64,000 bases of DNA from Symbiodinium natans (lineage: Eukaryota; Sar; Dinophyceae; Suessiales; Symbiodiniaceae), in assembly GCA_905221605.1 (NCBI GenBank), contig CAJNDS010002124.1, positions 248,496 to 312,495 on the forward strand. Direction: 5' to 3'. Below the pieces are notes generated by a model that worked only from the letters and a program-made list of their open reading frames with translations, had not been told where the DNA came from and ran no database searches. Position 1 is the first letter of the stretch. Every line of letters starts with the position of its first letter. Of this stretch, positions 24,701 through 36,700 are shown one piece after another. The position numbers and the translations under genes are program-made.

Positions 24701-27700
24701 GTCTCCAGGTTCGTTCGGGAGGGCTACCAAGCCCCGGCTGCAAACCCAAGGAGCCCCTTTAGGTCTTAGGGCTTCAGGGCTTGGGGTTTAGGGGCTTTAG
24801 GGGTTTTAGGGGTGATAGGCCTAAACCCTAAACCCGAAACCCTAAACCCTAAACCCTACACCCTAAACCCCTCAACAAGCCTTAAACCGTGAGTTTGCCA
24901 AAAGAAGTCCTTGCTCCTGAGCCCCAACGAGCCTTGAATTTAGGGGTAGCAGGAGGGACCCCTAGAAGGGACCCTTAATCTAACTATGATTCCCCTATAG
25001 ATAACCCATTCTTACTCCCTAAATATCTAAGTAGCCCCTAACCCTTAACCCTAAACCCTAAACCCCAACCTAAACCCTAAACCCTAAACCCTAAACCCTC
25101 AACCCTAAACCCTAAACCCTAAACCCTAAAGCCTAAACCCTAAACCCTAAGATCTCTTACAAAGGGTCCCTCCTTTAGTCCCTTGATTGAAGCTGCCAAA
25201 GGTGCGGGCGCTGAAGCATAGCCTTGGCGACAGCTTCCTGGACACTTCGACAGTGTGGGGTTTAGGGTTTAGGGTTTAGGGTTTAGGGTTTAGGGTTTAG
25301 GGTCTAGGGTTTAGGGGTTATCTATAGGCAGTCCCGTGACCCCTTAATATGGCCCATTACCTTCTTTGAAAGGGTTCTGAAGTAAGGGCCCTTTGGGCTT
25401 TATGGGGTATATCACGGGATAAGGGTTCCCCAGTTTCATGGCCCATGTTGATGTTGGGCACTACCCTAAGCCACTTGGCGGAAGGAGGTAGTGAACTTGT
25501 TCCGGCTCGTATGGCGTCTGGCATCGTCTTGTTATTGATTTATTTGTTTATATATGTATGTATTTATGTATCCTCCGTTTATTCTTATTATTTCTTGTTA
25601 TTTTGATTTCTTTTTTCTATTTTTGTTTTGGGGGTGGGGGGGGTGCCGTGGGCCCAAACGCCAAAGTCTTACCCCTTCGGTTTCGGGTTTCGGAGCTCTG
25701 GGGCCACAGGGCTTCAGTTGTTACCGCAGGCTCTAAGAAAGCATCCCCCAAGACCCCAAGCTCCACAGCCCCAAGCTCCAGAACTCCAAGCTCCAAAGCC
25801 CCAAGCTCCAAAACCCTACTTAAACCGTAGTAAACCCTAAGCCCTAAACCCCAAACCCCAAACGCTGAACCCTGCTAAACCCTAAACAACCCTAAACCGT
25901 AAACCCTAAACCCTAAATCCTGAACCCTGAGCCCTAAACCCTAAACCCTAAACCCCTAATAAACCCTAAGCCCTAACCCCTCAGCCCTAAGCCCTAAGCC
26001 CTAAGCCCTAAGCCCTAAACCCTAAACCCCTAAACCCTAAACCCCTAAACCCTTAGCCCTAACCCCTCAGCCCTAAATCCCTAAAACCCAAAACTTTCCC
26101 AGTGGAGGACCTCTTTGCCGAAGCCTGGGCAACGGACGTGGGCCCGGCAGTGATGAAAGACCACAGCGGCAGCCGCTTTGGCCATCAACAAGGGCCCATG
26201 GTTGAGGGTTTAGGGTTTAGGGTTTGGGGTTTAGGGTTTGGGGTTTAGGGTTTAGGGTTTAAAAGCCCACGTAGTCCCCAATTCAATGACATTGGATCGT
26301 TGTGCAGCCTCATGGCTTTGTGTGAAGACCCCAAACCCTAAGCTCAACGCCCTAAAGCCTAAAACCCTGAACCCTGAAACCCTAAACCCTAAATCCTAAA
26401 ACCCTAAACCCTAAACCCTAAATCCTAAGCCCTATATCCTAAAACCCTGAACCCTAAACCCTAAACCCTAAACCCTAAACCCTAAACCCTAAACCCTAAA
26501 CCCTAAACCCTAAACCCTAAACCCTAAACCCTAAACCCTAAACCCTAAGCCCTAAACCCTAAACCCTAAACCCCAAACCCTAAACCCTAAACCCAAAACC
26601 CTCAAACCTCAAAAAGCCACCAGCCCTCGAAGCAAGGCATCCGCTGCCTGGAGTCGGCGCAGCAGGCTCAGGGTTTTAGGGTTTTAGGGTTCAGGGTTCA
26701 GGGTTCAGGGTTTAGGGTTTAGGGTTTAGGGTTAGGGTTTAGGGTTCAGCAGGTGTAGGGTTTAGGATCCAGGGTTTAGGGTCGGGGTTCGGGGTTCAGG
26801 GTTTAGGGCTTCGGTTCAGGGGTCAGGTTTTAGGGTTCAGGGTTCCGGGTTCAAGGTTTAGGGTTTAGGCGGTTTGGGGTTTTCATGGGTAAGGGTATCT
26901 GGGTGTTGGATTTATGGTTTTTACGGTTTAGGGGTTTGAGGGGTTTAGGGCTTAGGGCTGAGGTATATCGGGTGCAGGGTTTAGGTTTAGGCATGGAGTT
27001 TTGGGGTTTACGGCATGGGGGGTAGGGGTTGCAGGTTTAGGGGTTTAGGGCTTTAGGGAGGTGGGCTGTCTCTAGCGCAAGCCGTCAACGTGGCTGGGCC
27101 ATAGCCAGTGCAGACACGGGGTTGCAGCTCGCCAAGAGGCTCAAGAGGGCCGTGGCAGCTTTCATGAGTTCGGGGGGCACTGTCGTGTCTTCTGCATAGC
27201 CGAGATCTTGCGGTCAAGGCCTCCGAGCAGTTCGTCACTGCCCCACATCTTCAGTTTCGTCATGAAGTGTGGCGGGGGCACCAGCGAAGATGCCTTTCTC
27301 AACAAGACTGAGCGGTTTGTTCGATCTCATGGCGTGGTATCTCGGGTTCTGGGGCAGAGAAAGGTGGCATCTCGCAGTTTCGCAGAAAGTGCTTGAATGT
27401 AAATATAGGGGTCGGAATCTTACGAATAGTATGCCCTTGTGGTCTCTCTATATAAATGTACTAGAACAACACCCCAAAACCCTATTCTAATAAATTAAGG
27501 CCCCCCATATTGGGCACACGATGTTGAAGCGTGGGCTGTGCGGGCCAGTGCTTGAGTCTACTTATAACCTACTTAGGGGACTTAGGGGGCTTGTAAGTAC
27601 AGTTATAAGTAGGGTTATAAGTACCATGAACCTCCAAGTGAACGCCATCAACTCTCGGCGACCTCAAAGGGGCATTTTGAGCAGCAAGGGCATTTTGTGC

Positions 27701-30700
27701 GAAGATGTCCAAGCCCCAGTGGCTGGCTCAGCAGGTGCAGAAGCTCTTAGGGTGTAGGGTTTAGGGTTTAGGGTTTAGGGTTTAGGGTTCAGGGGTTCAG
27801 GGTTCAGGGGTTCAGGCTTTGGGACTTAGGGGGATTGGGGGCGTTAAGCGGCTTAGGCCTTTGCCCCTCCCCCCCCCCCCCCGGCCCCCCTCTCCCTTCT
27901 CGGCATCCCTCCAACAACGATATACAACACCTAAAGTGCTAAAGAAATCCAACTTTCCCTAACCCTATGAAGCCTGAACCCTAAGCGCAAGACTTGAATC
28001 CTAAACCTTAAGCGCCCAGAAACCTAAACCCCCAATCCCCCAAATCCATCAAGCCCCGAACCTCACGAACCCCCAAACCCCAAACAAAAACACACCCCCT
28101 AAACCCTAAACCCCATAATTAGCTCCGACACTAAAACCCCAAATCCCAATCTCCAAACCCCAAACCCCAAACCCTACCCCAAACCCTAAGCCCCAAACCC
28201 AATCCCAAACCTAAACCAAAACCCTAAACCCCAACACCGTAACCCTAAACCCTAAACCACAGACCTTAAACCCTTAAACCCTTAAACCCCAAACCCTGTA
28301 AGCCCCAAACCCTAAACCCTAACACCCCCCCCCCCCCCCCCAGCCCCCCAATGCTATGGAGGCGAGGAAGGCATCCGGGCTCTCGGTCCCTGCAGCCCCT
28401 GGACTTCCGCGGTAGGGGCTTTTGGGGGGTTTAGGGTCTTTCGGGGCTTTAGGAGCTTCAGGGGCTTCTTGGGGGGTTTAGGGGCTTGTTGGGGGGTTTA
28501 GGGGCTTTAGGGGCTTTGTTTAGGGGGGTTTAGGGGGTTTAGAGGGGTTCGGAATTTAGGGCTGGAGCTTACGAGCCGGTGAGTACGACAACCCTGAGCC
28601 CCGGAAACCCTTACGGTAAACTCCAAAAAGTTGGAACATCCTCATCCCCATTCTCCAAAAGGTATACTTAAGGGAATCCCAGCTCTAATCATGCTTAAAC
28701 CCTAGACCCCTAGACCCTTGACCCTAATTGAACCCTTAACCCTTGAACCGTAAACCCTAAACCCTAAATCCTCAACCCTAATCCGACGAACTTTCTGGAG
28801 TTTACTGTAAAAAGCCTGGGGCCCAGGAATGGGCGTTTCCAGCGCCCCACTCGGACAGCCAGCAGGCGTCGAAGGCCCACGGGGGCAGGGGCTTAGGGGG
28901 TTAGGGGTCTCAGACCCTAAGCGCTGAACCCTAGCCCTAAACCCAAAACCCGGAATAAACCCTAAACCCTAAACCCTAAACCCTAAACCCTAAACCCTCT
29001 CTTACTATGTATATTTAAACCCTAATGACCTTCGTCGGCAAATGGTTTTTTTTTCCACCCGGGGGGGGCCCTAACCCTGACCCCCTTCGTCGGCAAATGG
29101 TTTTTTTCCACCCGGGGGGGGCCCTAAACCCTGACCCCCTTCGTCGGCAAATGGTTTTTTTCCACCCGGGGGGGTCCTAAACCCTGACCCCCTTCGTCGG
29201 CAAATGGTTTTTTTCCACCCGGGGGGGTCCTAAACCCTGACCCCCTTCGTCGGCAAATGGTTTTTTTCCACCCGGGGGCCCCCCAAAACACCCCAAATGA
29301 GGGGGACCCCAGGATCGGCCCCGGCCCTAGTTCAAAATGCGATTTTTTAGTATTGAAATCGACGGTTCTGGGTGGCCTCCTGTTTTCTGGGTTTTTGACC
29401 AAAACCGGGGGGGGTCCTAAACCCTGACCCCCTTCGTCGGCAAATGTTTTTTTCCGCCCGGGGGGGGCCCTAAACCCTGACCCCCTTCGTCGGCAAATGG
29501 TTTTTTTCCACCCGGGGGGGGTCCTAAACCCTGACCCCCTTCGTCGGCAAATGGTTTTTTTCCACCCTGGGGGGGCCCTAAACCCTGACCCCCTTCGTCG
29601 GCAAATGGTTTTTTTCCACCCGGGGGGGGCCCTAAACCCTGACCCCCTTCGTCGGCAAATGGTTTTTTTCCACCCGGGCCCTAAACCCTGACCCCCTTCG
29701 TCGGCAAATGGTTTTTTGCTCTAAACCCTGACCCCCTTCGTCGGCAAATGGTTTTTTTCCACCCGGGGGGGCCCTAAACCCTGACCCCCTTCGTCGGCAA
29801 ATGGTTTTTTTCCACCCGGGGGGGCCCTAAACCCTGACCCCCTTCGTCGGCAAATGGTTTTTTCCACCGGGGGGGGGCCCTAAACCCTGACCCCCTTCGT
29901 CGGCAAATGGTTTTTTTCCACCCGGGGGGGCCCTAAACCCTGACCCCCTTCGTCGGCAAATGGTTTTTTTCCACCCGGGGGGGGCCCTAAACCCTGACCC
30001 CCTTCGTCGGCAAATGGTTTTTTTCCACCCGGGGGGGGCCCTAAACCCTGACCCCCTTCGTCGGCAAATGGTTTTTTTCTATTTGGGGCATAGGGTTTAG
30101 GGCTCGTAGGGTTTGGGGCATAGGGTTTAGGGCTAAATTTTGCTCCCAAAACACCCCAAATGAGGGGGACCCCAGGATCGGCAAGGGTCCCAGTTAAAAA
30201 TGCGATTTTTTAGTACTGAAATTTTCTGGGATTTTTGACCAAAACCGAGCCTTCACCGATCGGGGCTTCTAAACCGTAGGGTTTAGGGCCCTAAGAGCAT
30301 AAAGGGCTTATTGCGGGCCTTAGATTAGATTTCGGGTTTTGGGTCCGTGAAAAACTAAAACATTTTGGACCAATTGGACTTTGAGCTTTAAGCCTACCGG
30401 GAAAGTATTGAGTGAACTTTATATTTTCTCAATGTTATGGGTTTCTTGGGTGGGTGGGATTTTTTTCCAACGCTTGACAAGCTGCTTGACTAGTGAATGC
30501 TCGGACTTGAGATGCTGAACCCTAAACCCTAAACCCTAAACCCTAAACCCTAAACCCTAAACCCTAAACCCTAAACCCTAAGACAAACCCTAAACCCCCC
30601 TCCTGCATCCCCTAACCAAACTAAACCCTAAAACCCTAAACCCTAAACCCTAAACCCTAAACCCTAAACCCTAAACCCCTAAACCCCTAAACCCTAAACC

Positions 30701-33700
30701 CTAAACCCTAAACCCTAAACCCTAAACCCCAAACACTAAACCCTAAACCCTAAACCCTAAACCCTAAACCCTAAACCCTAAACCCTAAACCCTAAACCCT
30801 AAACCCTAAACCCTAAACCCTATACCCTGAACCCTGAACCCTGAACCCTGAACCCTGAACCCTGAACCCTGAACCCTGAACCCTGAACCCTGAACCCTAA
30901 ACCCTAAACCCTAAGCCCTAAACCCTAAACCCCAAACCCCAAACCCTAAACCCTAAATCCTAAACCCGGAACCCTAAACCCTAAACCCTCAACCCCAAAC
31001 CTAAGCCCGACGACTATCGAGGGTTTTCGGGGGATGCAGGGGTGGCCCCCTTGAGTGTGTAGAGTGCGCTTAGCCAAGGGTGTGCAGGGCTTGTGAACTT
31101 GTCGTTTCTGCTTGGATTTGGGGGTTTCCGAAATTAGGGGTACCTTGTTGGGGGAATCCTGCTATTTGGGGACTACACTAGGGCCCCCCTTATTTTCGTA
31201 AGGTCCCATGTAGTCTAGGCCCATTTTAGGTGGGCACCTTCCCCCTTTGTTGGACTTTGTTCCTCTCCAACCCGTTTATGCGCCCTATATACTCCTTCTA
31301 GAAGCCTCATATATGGCGGCTCTCTCCAAAAGGAAACTCACTCCCTGAAGTTGTGCTTAGTCTTAGAGGGTTTCCGGGCTTCAGCAGGTCTTGGGAGGGT
31401 GATTTTGAGCGGTTTTTGGCAGCGAGAGCCAGCAAAGGGTTTAGGGTTTTGGGTTAGGTTTTAGAGTTTTAGGGTTTAGGGTTTAGGGTTTAGGGTTGGG
31501 GCTCTCTGAACCTCACGTCTACGGGAATTTATGCATGATCCCCTAGCATGGAGCCTAGCTTCTTTTGAAGGGTTCTGAAATATGGGCCCTTGTTTATAGG
31601 GCATATAAGGGTGTAGAAGGGTGGACCACGTAACTACCCTAAAGTAAACCCCTAAACCCCCAAACCCCCAAACCCCCTAAACCCTAAACCCTAAACCCTA
31701 AACCCCTAAACCCTAAACCTCCTAAACCCGAATTTTTTGGACCTAAATCTTTCCCTGGCGTGGTGGATGGAGAGGCGATTCGCGTGCTCCTGCTGCTTCG
31801 GCGACTACATGGAGACCTCTCACGGAAGGACCCGAAAACATTTTGGGTTCAGGGGTTAGGGGTTTTAGGGGGTAGGGATTTAAGGGTTTAGAGGGTTTAG
31901 AGGGTTTAGAGGGTTTAGAGGGTTTAGAGGGTTTAGAGGGCTTAGAGGGTTTAGAGGGTTTAGAGGGTTTAGAGGGGTTTAGAGGGGTTTAGAGGGTTTA
32001 GCGGGGTTCAGAGGGTTTCGGGGGTTCAGAGGGTTTAGAGGGTTTAGGGGGGTTAGGGGGTTCAGGGGTTTCGGGGTTCAGGGGGTCTAGGGCAAAGTTT
32101 AGGGGTTTAGGGTTTAGGGGGTTCGGGGTTTCGAGGCTTGGGGTTTAGGGGTTTCGGGTTTTAGTGGTTTAGGGGTTTAGGGGTTTAGGGGTTTAGTGGT
32201 TTAGGGGTTTCGGGTGGGGTTGAGGATCTCCACAGCGGGTGCCTGCAGGAGTTGATCAGCATCTTACTTTGCATGACAGGGCCTGGTGGGGGCCCCTAGG
32301 ACTTGAATGGACAAAGGGCTTCGGGTAGTTATATGGGTTCTGCGTATGTGCCATTAAAGGGGGACCCCTTCTGTGGGGGTGTACGATAGTAAGGGACCCT
32401 CATATATAGCCCCAAGTAGCAGGATCCCTTCCGACCCCAATAAGGTATCCCCAAGATCGTAAACCCTAATCCCTAAACCCTAAACCCTAAACCCTAAACC
32501 CTAAACCCTAAACCCTAAACCCTAAACCCTAAACCCTAAACCCTAAACCCTAAACCCTAAACCCTAAACCCCCATATGCCTCGATATACGACCCTACAGT
32601 CATGAAGGGAATGTATCCTCCCGTAGACAGGGCTCTGGGCTTTTGGTTCGGGTGAACTTTTCGAGGGTTACCACGAAATTTCGGGGCTTCCGAGCCCAGG
32701 AGATCTGAGCATTAAAGGAATTCTGCATACGAGCACTTCAAGATGTACTGAGCTTTCCACAAAAGAGGGATTCTCCTAGTGTCCTGACGGCCTAGGCAGA
32801 GGCTCTGACAGAAGTTCCGGCATTCGTCTTCGCGGAGTTGCCCTAAACCCTACACCCTAAACCCTAAATCCTAAATCCTAAACCCTTAACCCCTAGGTGC
32901 CCACGGAGTGGAAGAAATTTGTTCACAATGTTCTCGTGGCCAGGACCCGCCAGAGCAAGTCTCGCCGCAGAAGCGTTCCGTGTCCGCTCTGTTCAGCTTG
33001 GGGGATCGGGGGGGCGCAGCAAGCAGGTAGGGTATTTAGGGTTTCGGGCTAGGGTTTAGGGTTTAGGGTTTCGGGTTCAGGGTTTAGGGTTCATGTACCC
33101 TGAAAAGTGGGACCCTACTTGGGGTTATCCTACTCGATAACCCGCGTAACAGTCGCTTGCTTAGCCAAGAAGGCCTATGAGATGCGGTTTAGGGTTGAAC
33201 CCGAGGCCCTGTAAAACCATGAGCCATGTGAGCAAAAATGTCCCACGCCCCGAAACCCTATCCCTCAACACCTAAACCTTAAACCCTAAGATGACCCTAA
33301 ACCCTAACCCCTAAAACCTCTGACCCGAGGCGCTGAGCCCTAAATCCTAAACCCTAACCCGATGCAGCCCAAAAGCCCCCAAACCCGCCTCAGACCTAAA
33401 CTCTCCCAAAAGCCCAAGACCCCTCAACTCAAGGGATCAAGGCTCGTACCCCTCAGGGTTCAGGGTTCAGGGTTCAGGGTTCAGGGTTCAGGGTTCAGGG
33501 TTGAGGGTTGAGGGTTGAGGGTTGAGGGTTTGCGGTTTAGGGTTGTAATCCTAAAGGTTTCCCTTGGTATACTCCTAATGGGGATCTTCAAAAAGGGTCC
33601 CTGAACCCTAAACCCTAAACCCTAAACCCCAAACCCTAAACCCTAAACCCTAAACCCTAAACCCTAAACCCTAAACCCTAAACCCTAAACCCTAAACCCC

Positions 33701-36700
33701 CGGCTGCTGGCTGCCCCAGGTGTGCCGCCGCCTGCAGCTGCCTCTTGCCTTCGGGTTTAGGGGGTTCGGGGTTTAGGGTTCAGGGTTTAGGGTTTAGGGT
33801 TTAGGGGTTTAGGGGTTTAGGGGTTTAGGGGTTTAGGGGTTTAGGGGTTTAGGGGTTTAGGGGTTTAGGGGTTTAGGGGTTTAGGGTTTAGGGTTGGAAT
33901 CCGAAGCCCTAAACCCTACACCCTACACCCGAAACAGGGGTTGCGGCAGTTTAGCATTTCGGAGGTTCAAGAGGGTTTAGGGCTCAGTTTTTGTTTCGGA
34001 GGGTTTTTGGTGTGTGCCCTCAACCCCCCCCCACCCCACCCCCAAGGAACCAACACCCAACCCTTCAACCCTATTGCCCTCTCAATGCCTCAACCCTTAC
34101 CCCCCCCCCCCCCCTCACCCCTTCACCGCCAAACACTCAGCCCCAAACCCAAAACCACGCCCGCCCTCCAACGAACCCGTGGATCCCCTGGCGCTGCCAT
34201 TCGGGACCGCGTTCAGGACCCCTAAACCCTAAACCCTAAACCCTAAACCCTAAACCCTAAACCCTAAACCCTAAACCCTAAACCCTAAACCCTAAACCCT
34301 AAACCCTAAACCCTAAACCCTAAACCCTACACCCTAATCCCCCAAACGCTCAAGCCTCAGCCTAAACCCCTCATCCCTCATCCCGCCGGCTTTGTTTAGG
34401 GTCTAGGATTTAGGGTTCAGGGTTTAGAGCTAAACCGCTCAAGCCCCAAACCCGAGTTTCCCAACCCCAAACATCAAAGCCCTAATCCCGAATTTCGCAA
34501 ACCCGAAGCCCGAAACCCTCATTTCCCCAACCCCAAAACTCCAAAACCCCTAAACCCCAATTCCCCAAACCCGAAACCCCACACCCTAATTCCCCCAAAC
34601 CCCAAAACTCTAACTCAACCCCAATGCTACTACTTCTCCCAAACCCTGAACCCTATTTCCGAACTCAAAGCCTCAGCCCTAAGCCCCAGTTTCCCCAAAC
34701 AACCCTAGACCCTAAACCCTAAACCCTAAACCCTAAATTCCGAAACGCCAGCGACAGCAGCGACGCCACCGACAGCAGCACATCGTCGGATTCGTCGCCG
34801 GAAAAGGTTTATCCGTCCGGTGGCGGCCGCCCCCGCCGCTGCATCAGAAGAATCTCACTGCCCCACTGATGCGGTGGTTGAGGCAAAGGCCTGGAGTGCC
34901 AATGAGGCACGGGCCAATGTGCCTGAAGTAACCTGGAGCACTTATGAGATGCGGGTTGGGGCACAGCAAGAAAAAGACTCCGCAACTGACTGCAACAATG
35001 GAGCGCAGAGGGTTGAGGTTACCAGTGATGGAGACGTGCAGGTGGATGCGCCGGCCCAGTCTGAAGTTGGTGGCGAGGAGCAAAACAGTGAGAATCGCAC
35101 CGAAGCCAAAGAGGCAGCTGTGATTCAAAATGGTGGTGGTGTTTCTTCATCGGCAACCGTGGAGCCAGAGGAGAAGCAAAATTTAGTCCACACCGGAGCC
35201 AAAGGGGCAGCTGTGGAAAATCCTCCTGGAAAAGATGATGGCTTGGAGGAACCTGCAACAGAAGAAAGCATGCCTGTTGTGGAAGAAAATTTGGAAGCCT
35301 CCAAAGCGGAGAGTACTTCCAAAGAAGGACCACCAATGGAGGTTGATCTGGAAGTCGACACCGGAACAACTGTTGTGGCAAAAGTGGTTCAATTTGTGGA
35401 AGATGATTCTGGACCTGGAGATCACGAGCGCGGAGGTGCTGATCCAGCAGAACTCGTGAAAGTGCAGGGGAATCAGGATGATGGTCAGACTGGAACACCA
35501 GGGCTACCTGGAGCTGAAGACGGTAAGCCAACTCCTGGTGATCAAGTAGAAGAGCCGTGACACCTGCAGATCCTGCAGCTTGATTGGGGTCATGCTAAGA
35601 CAGTACCTGACACGCTGAACTCCACTGCTCCTAAGCCCCTCCTCCGTGCGATGCCGAAGCCTCCACGAATCGAGCTGAAGAAGGAAAACCTTGAAGAAGC
35701 CCGCCTGCGTTTGGAGACAGGAAATTTGTGTATCAAAAGAAGTATGGGGTCCTCATGTTGCAACCCCAGATCCCTCGACTCTTCAGACCCAGGCCCTAGG
35801 CTCGGCGCCTGAGCTCCAAGATCGCCAAGCAGCCCCTTCAGAGCACAGTGTTATGACATTGGGGACAACGATGTCAGAGATCGTCAACCAATTTGGGCCT
35901 GCGCCCGGCGCCCCAGACGTAGAGGCCACTCGGCGTCAGCTCAAGCCCTTGACGTGAGTGATCGACCCATTTGGAGGTGCATTCTTTTTGGGAATTCATT
36001 TTTCTTTTTTTGGGAGTTTTTATTTAGTGCTAGGAAATCCTCAACTTTCTCTGTATTTTACGAGGAAACCCTCAATTTTCTCTATTTTCATAGGAAATTC
36101 TCAATTTTCTCTATATTTTTTTAGAGGAAAACCTCAATTTTCTCCATTTTCATAGGAAAACTTGGATTTTCTCTATATTTTAATAGCAAAAACCTCACTA
36201 GACTAAACCTCAATTTTTTCTGTGTTTTTGAATAGGAAAACATCTATTGTCTTTATTTTCTTTTTAAGAAAACAGCTATTTTCTGGCTGTCGGCTACGGT
36301 TCTTCTGCTTCTGGTTCCCGGCTTCTTGGCTTCTCGGCTTCCTGGCTTCGTGGCTTCCTGGCTTCTTGGCTTTTTCCTGGCTTCTTGGCTTTTTGGCTTC
36401 TCGGCTTCCTGGCTTCGTGGCTTTTGCCTCTCGGCTTCCTGGCTTCGTGGCTTTTTGGCTTTGTGGCTTCCTGGCTTCTTGGATTTCTGGCTTCATGGCT
36501 TTTTTGGGTTTCTGGCCCCATCGGCTGCATCGGCTGGCTTCCTGGCATTTTTCTACAATACTGACAATGTGCATTTATATATACACTACATATTTTGGTA
36601 TAGAGATAGTATATATATATATAATACATACATGTGTATATGTATATATATATATATACGATACATACAGTGTGTAAAAATTTAGTGTATGTAGCATCGG

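Noticed and set aside
29032..30080. CRISPR-like array
   Set aside because: Units are contiguous tandem repeats with homopolymer length changes and no unique spacers; the genome is eukaryotic.
36222..36677. Long frames on both strands (about 110-150 codons)
   Set aside because: Generated by the GGCTTC minisatellite and AT repeats; all frames are open because the repeat lacks stops.
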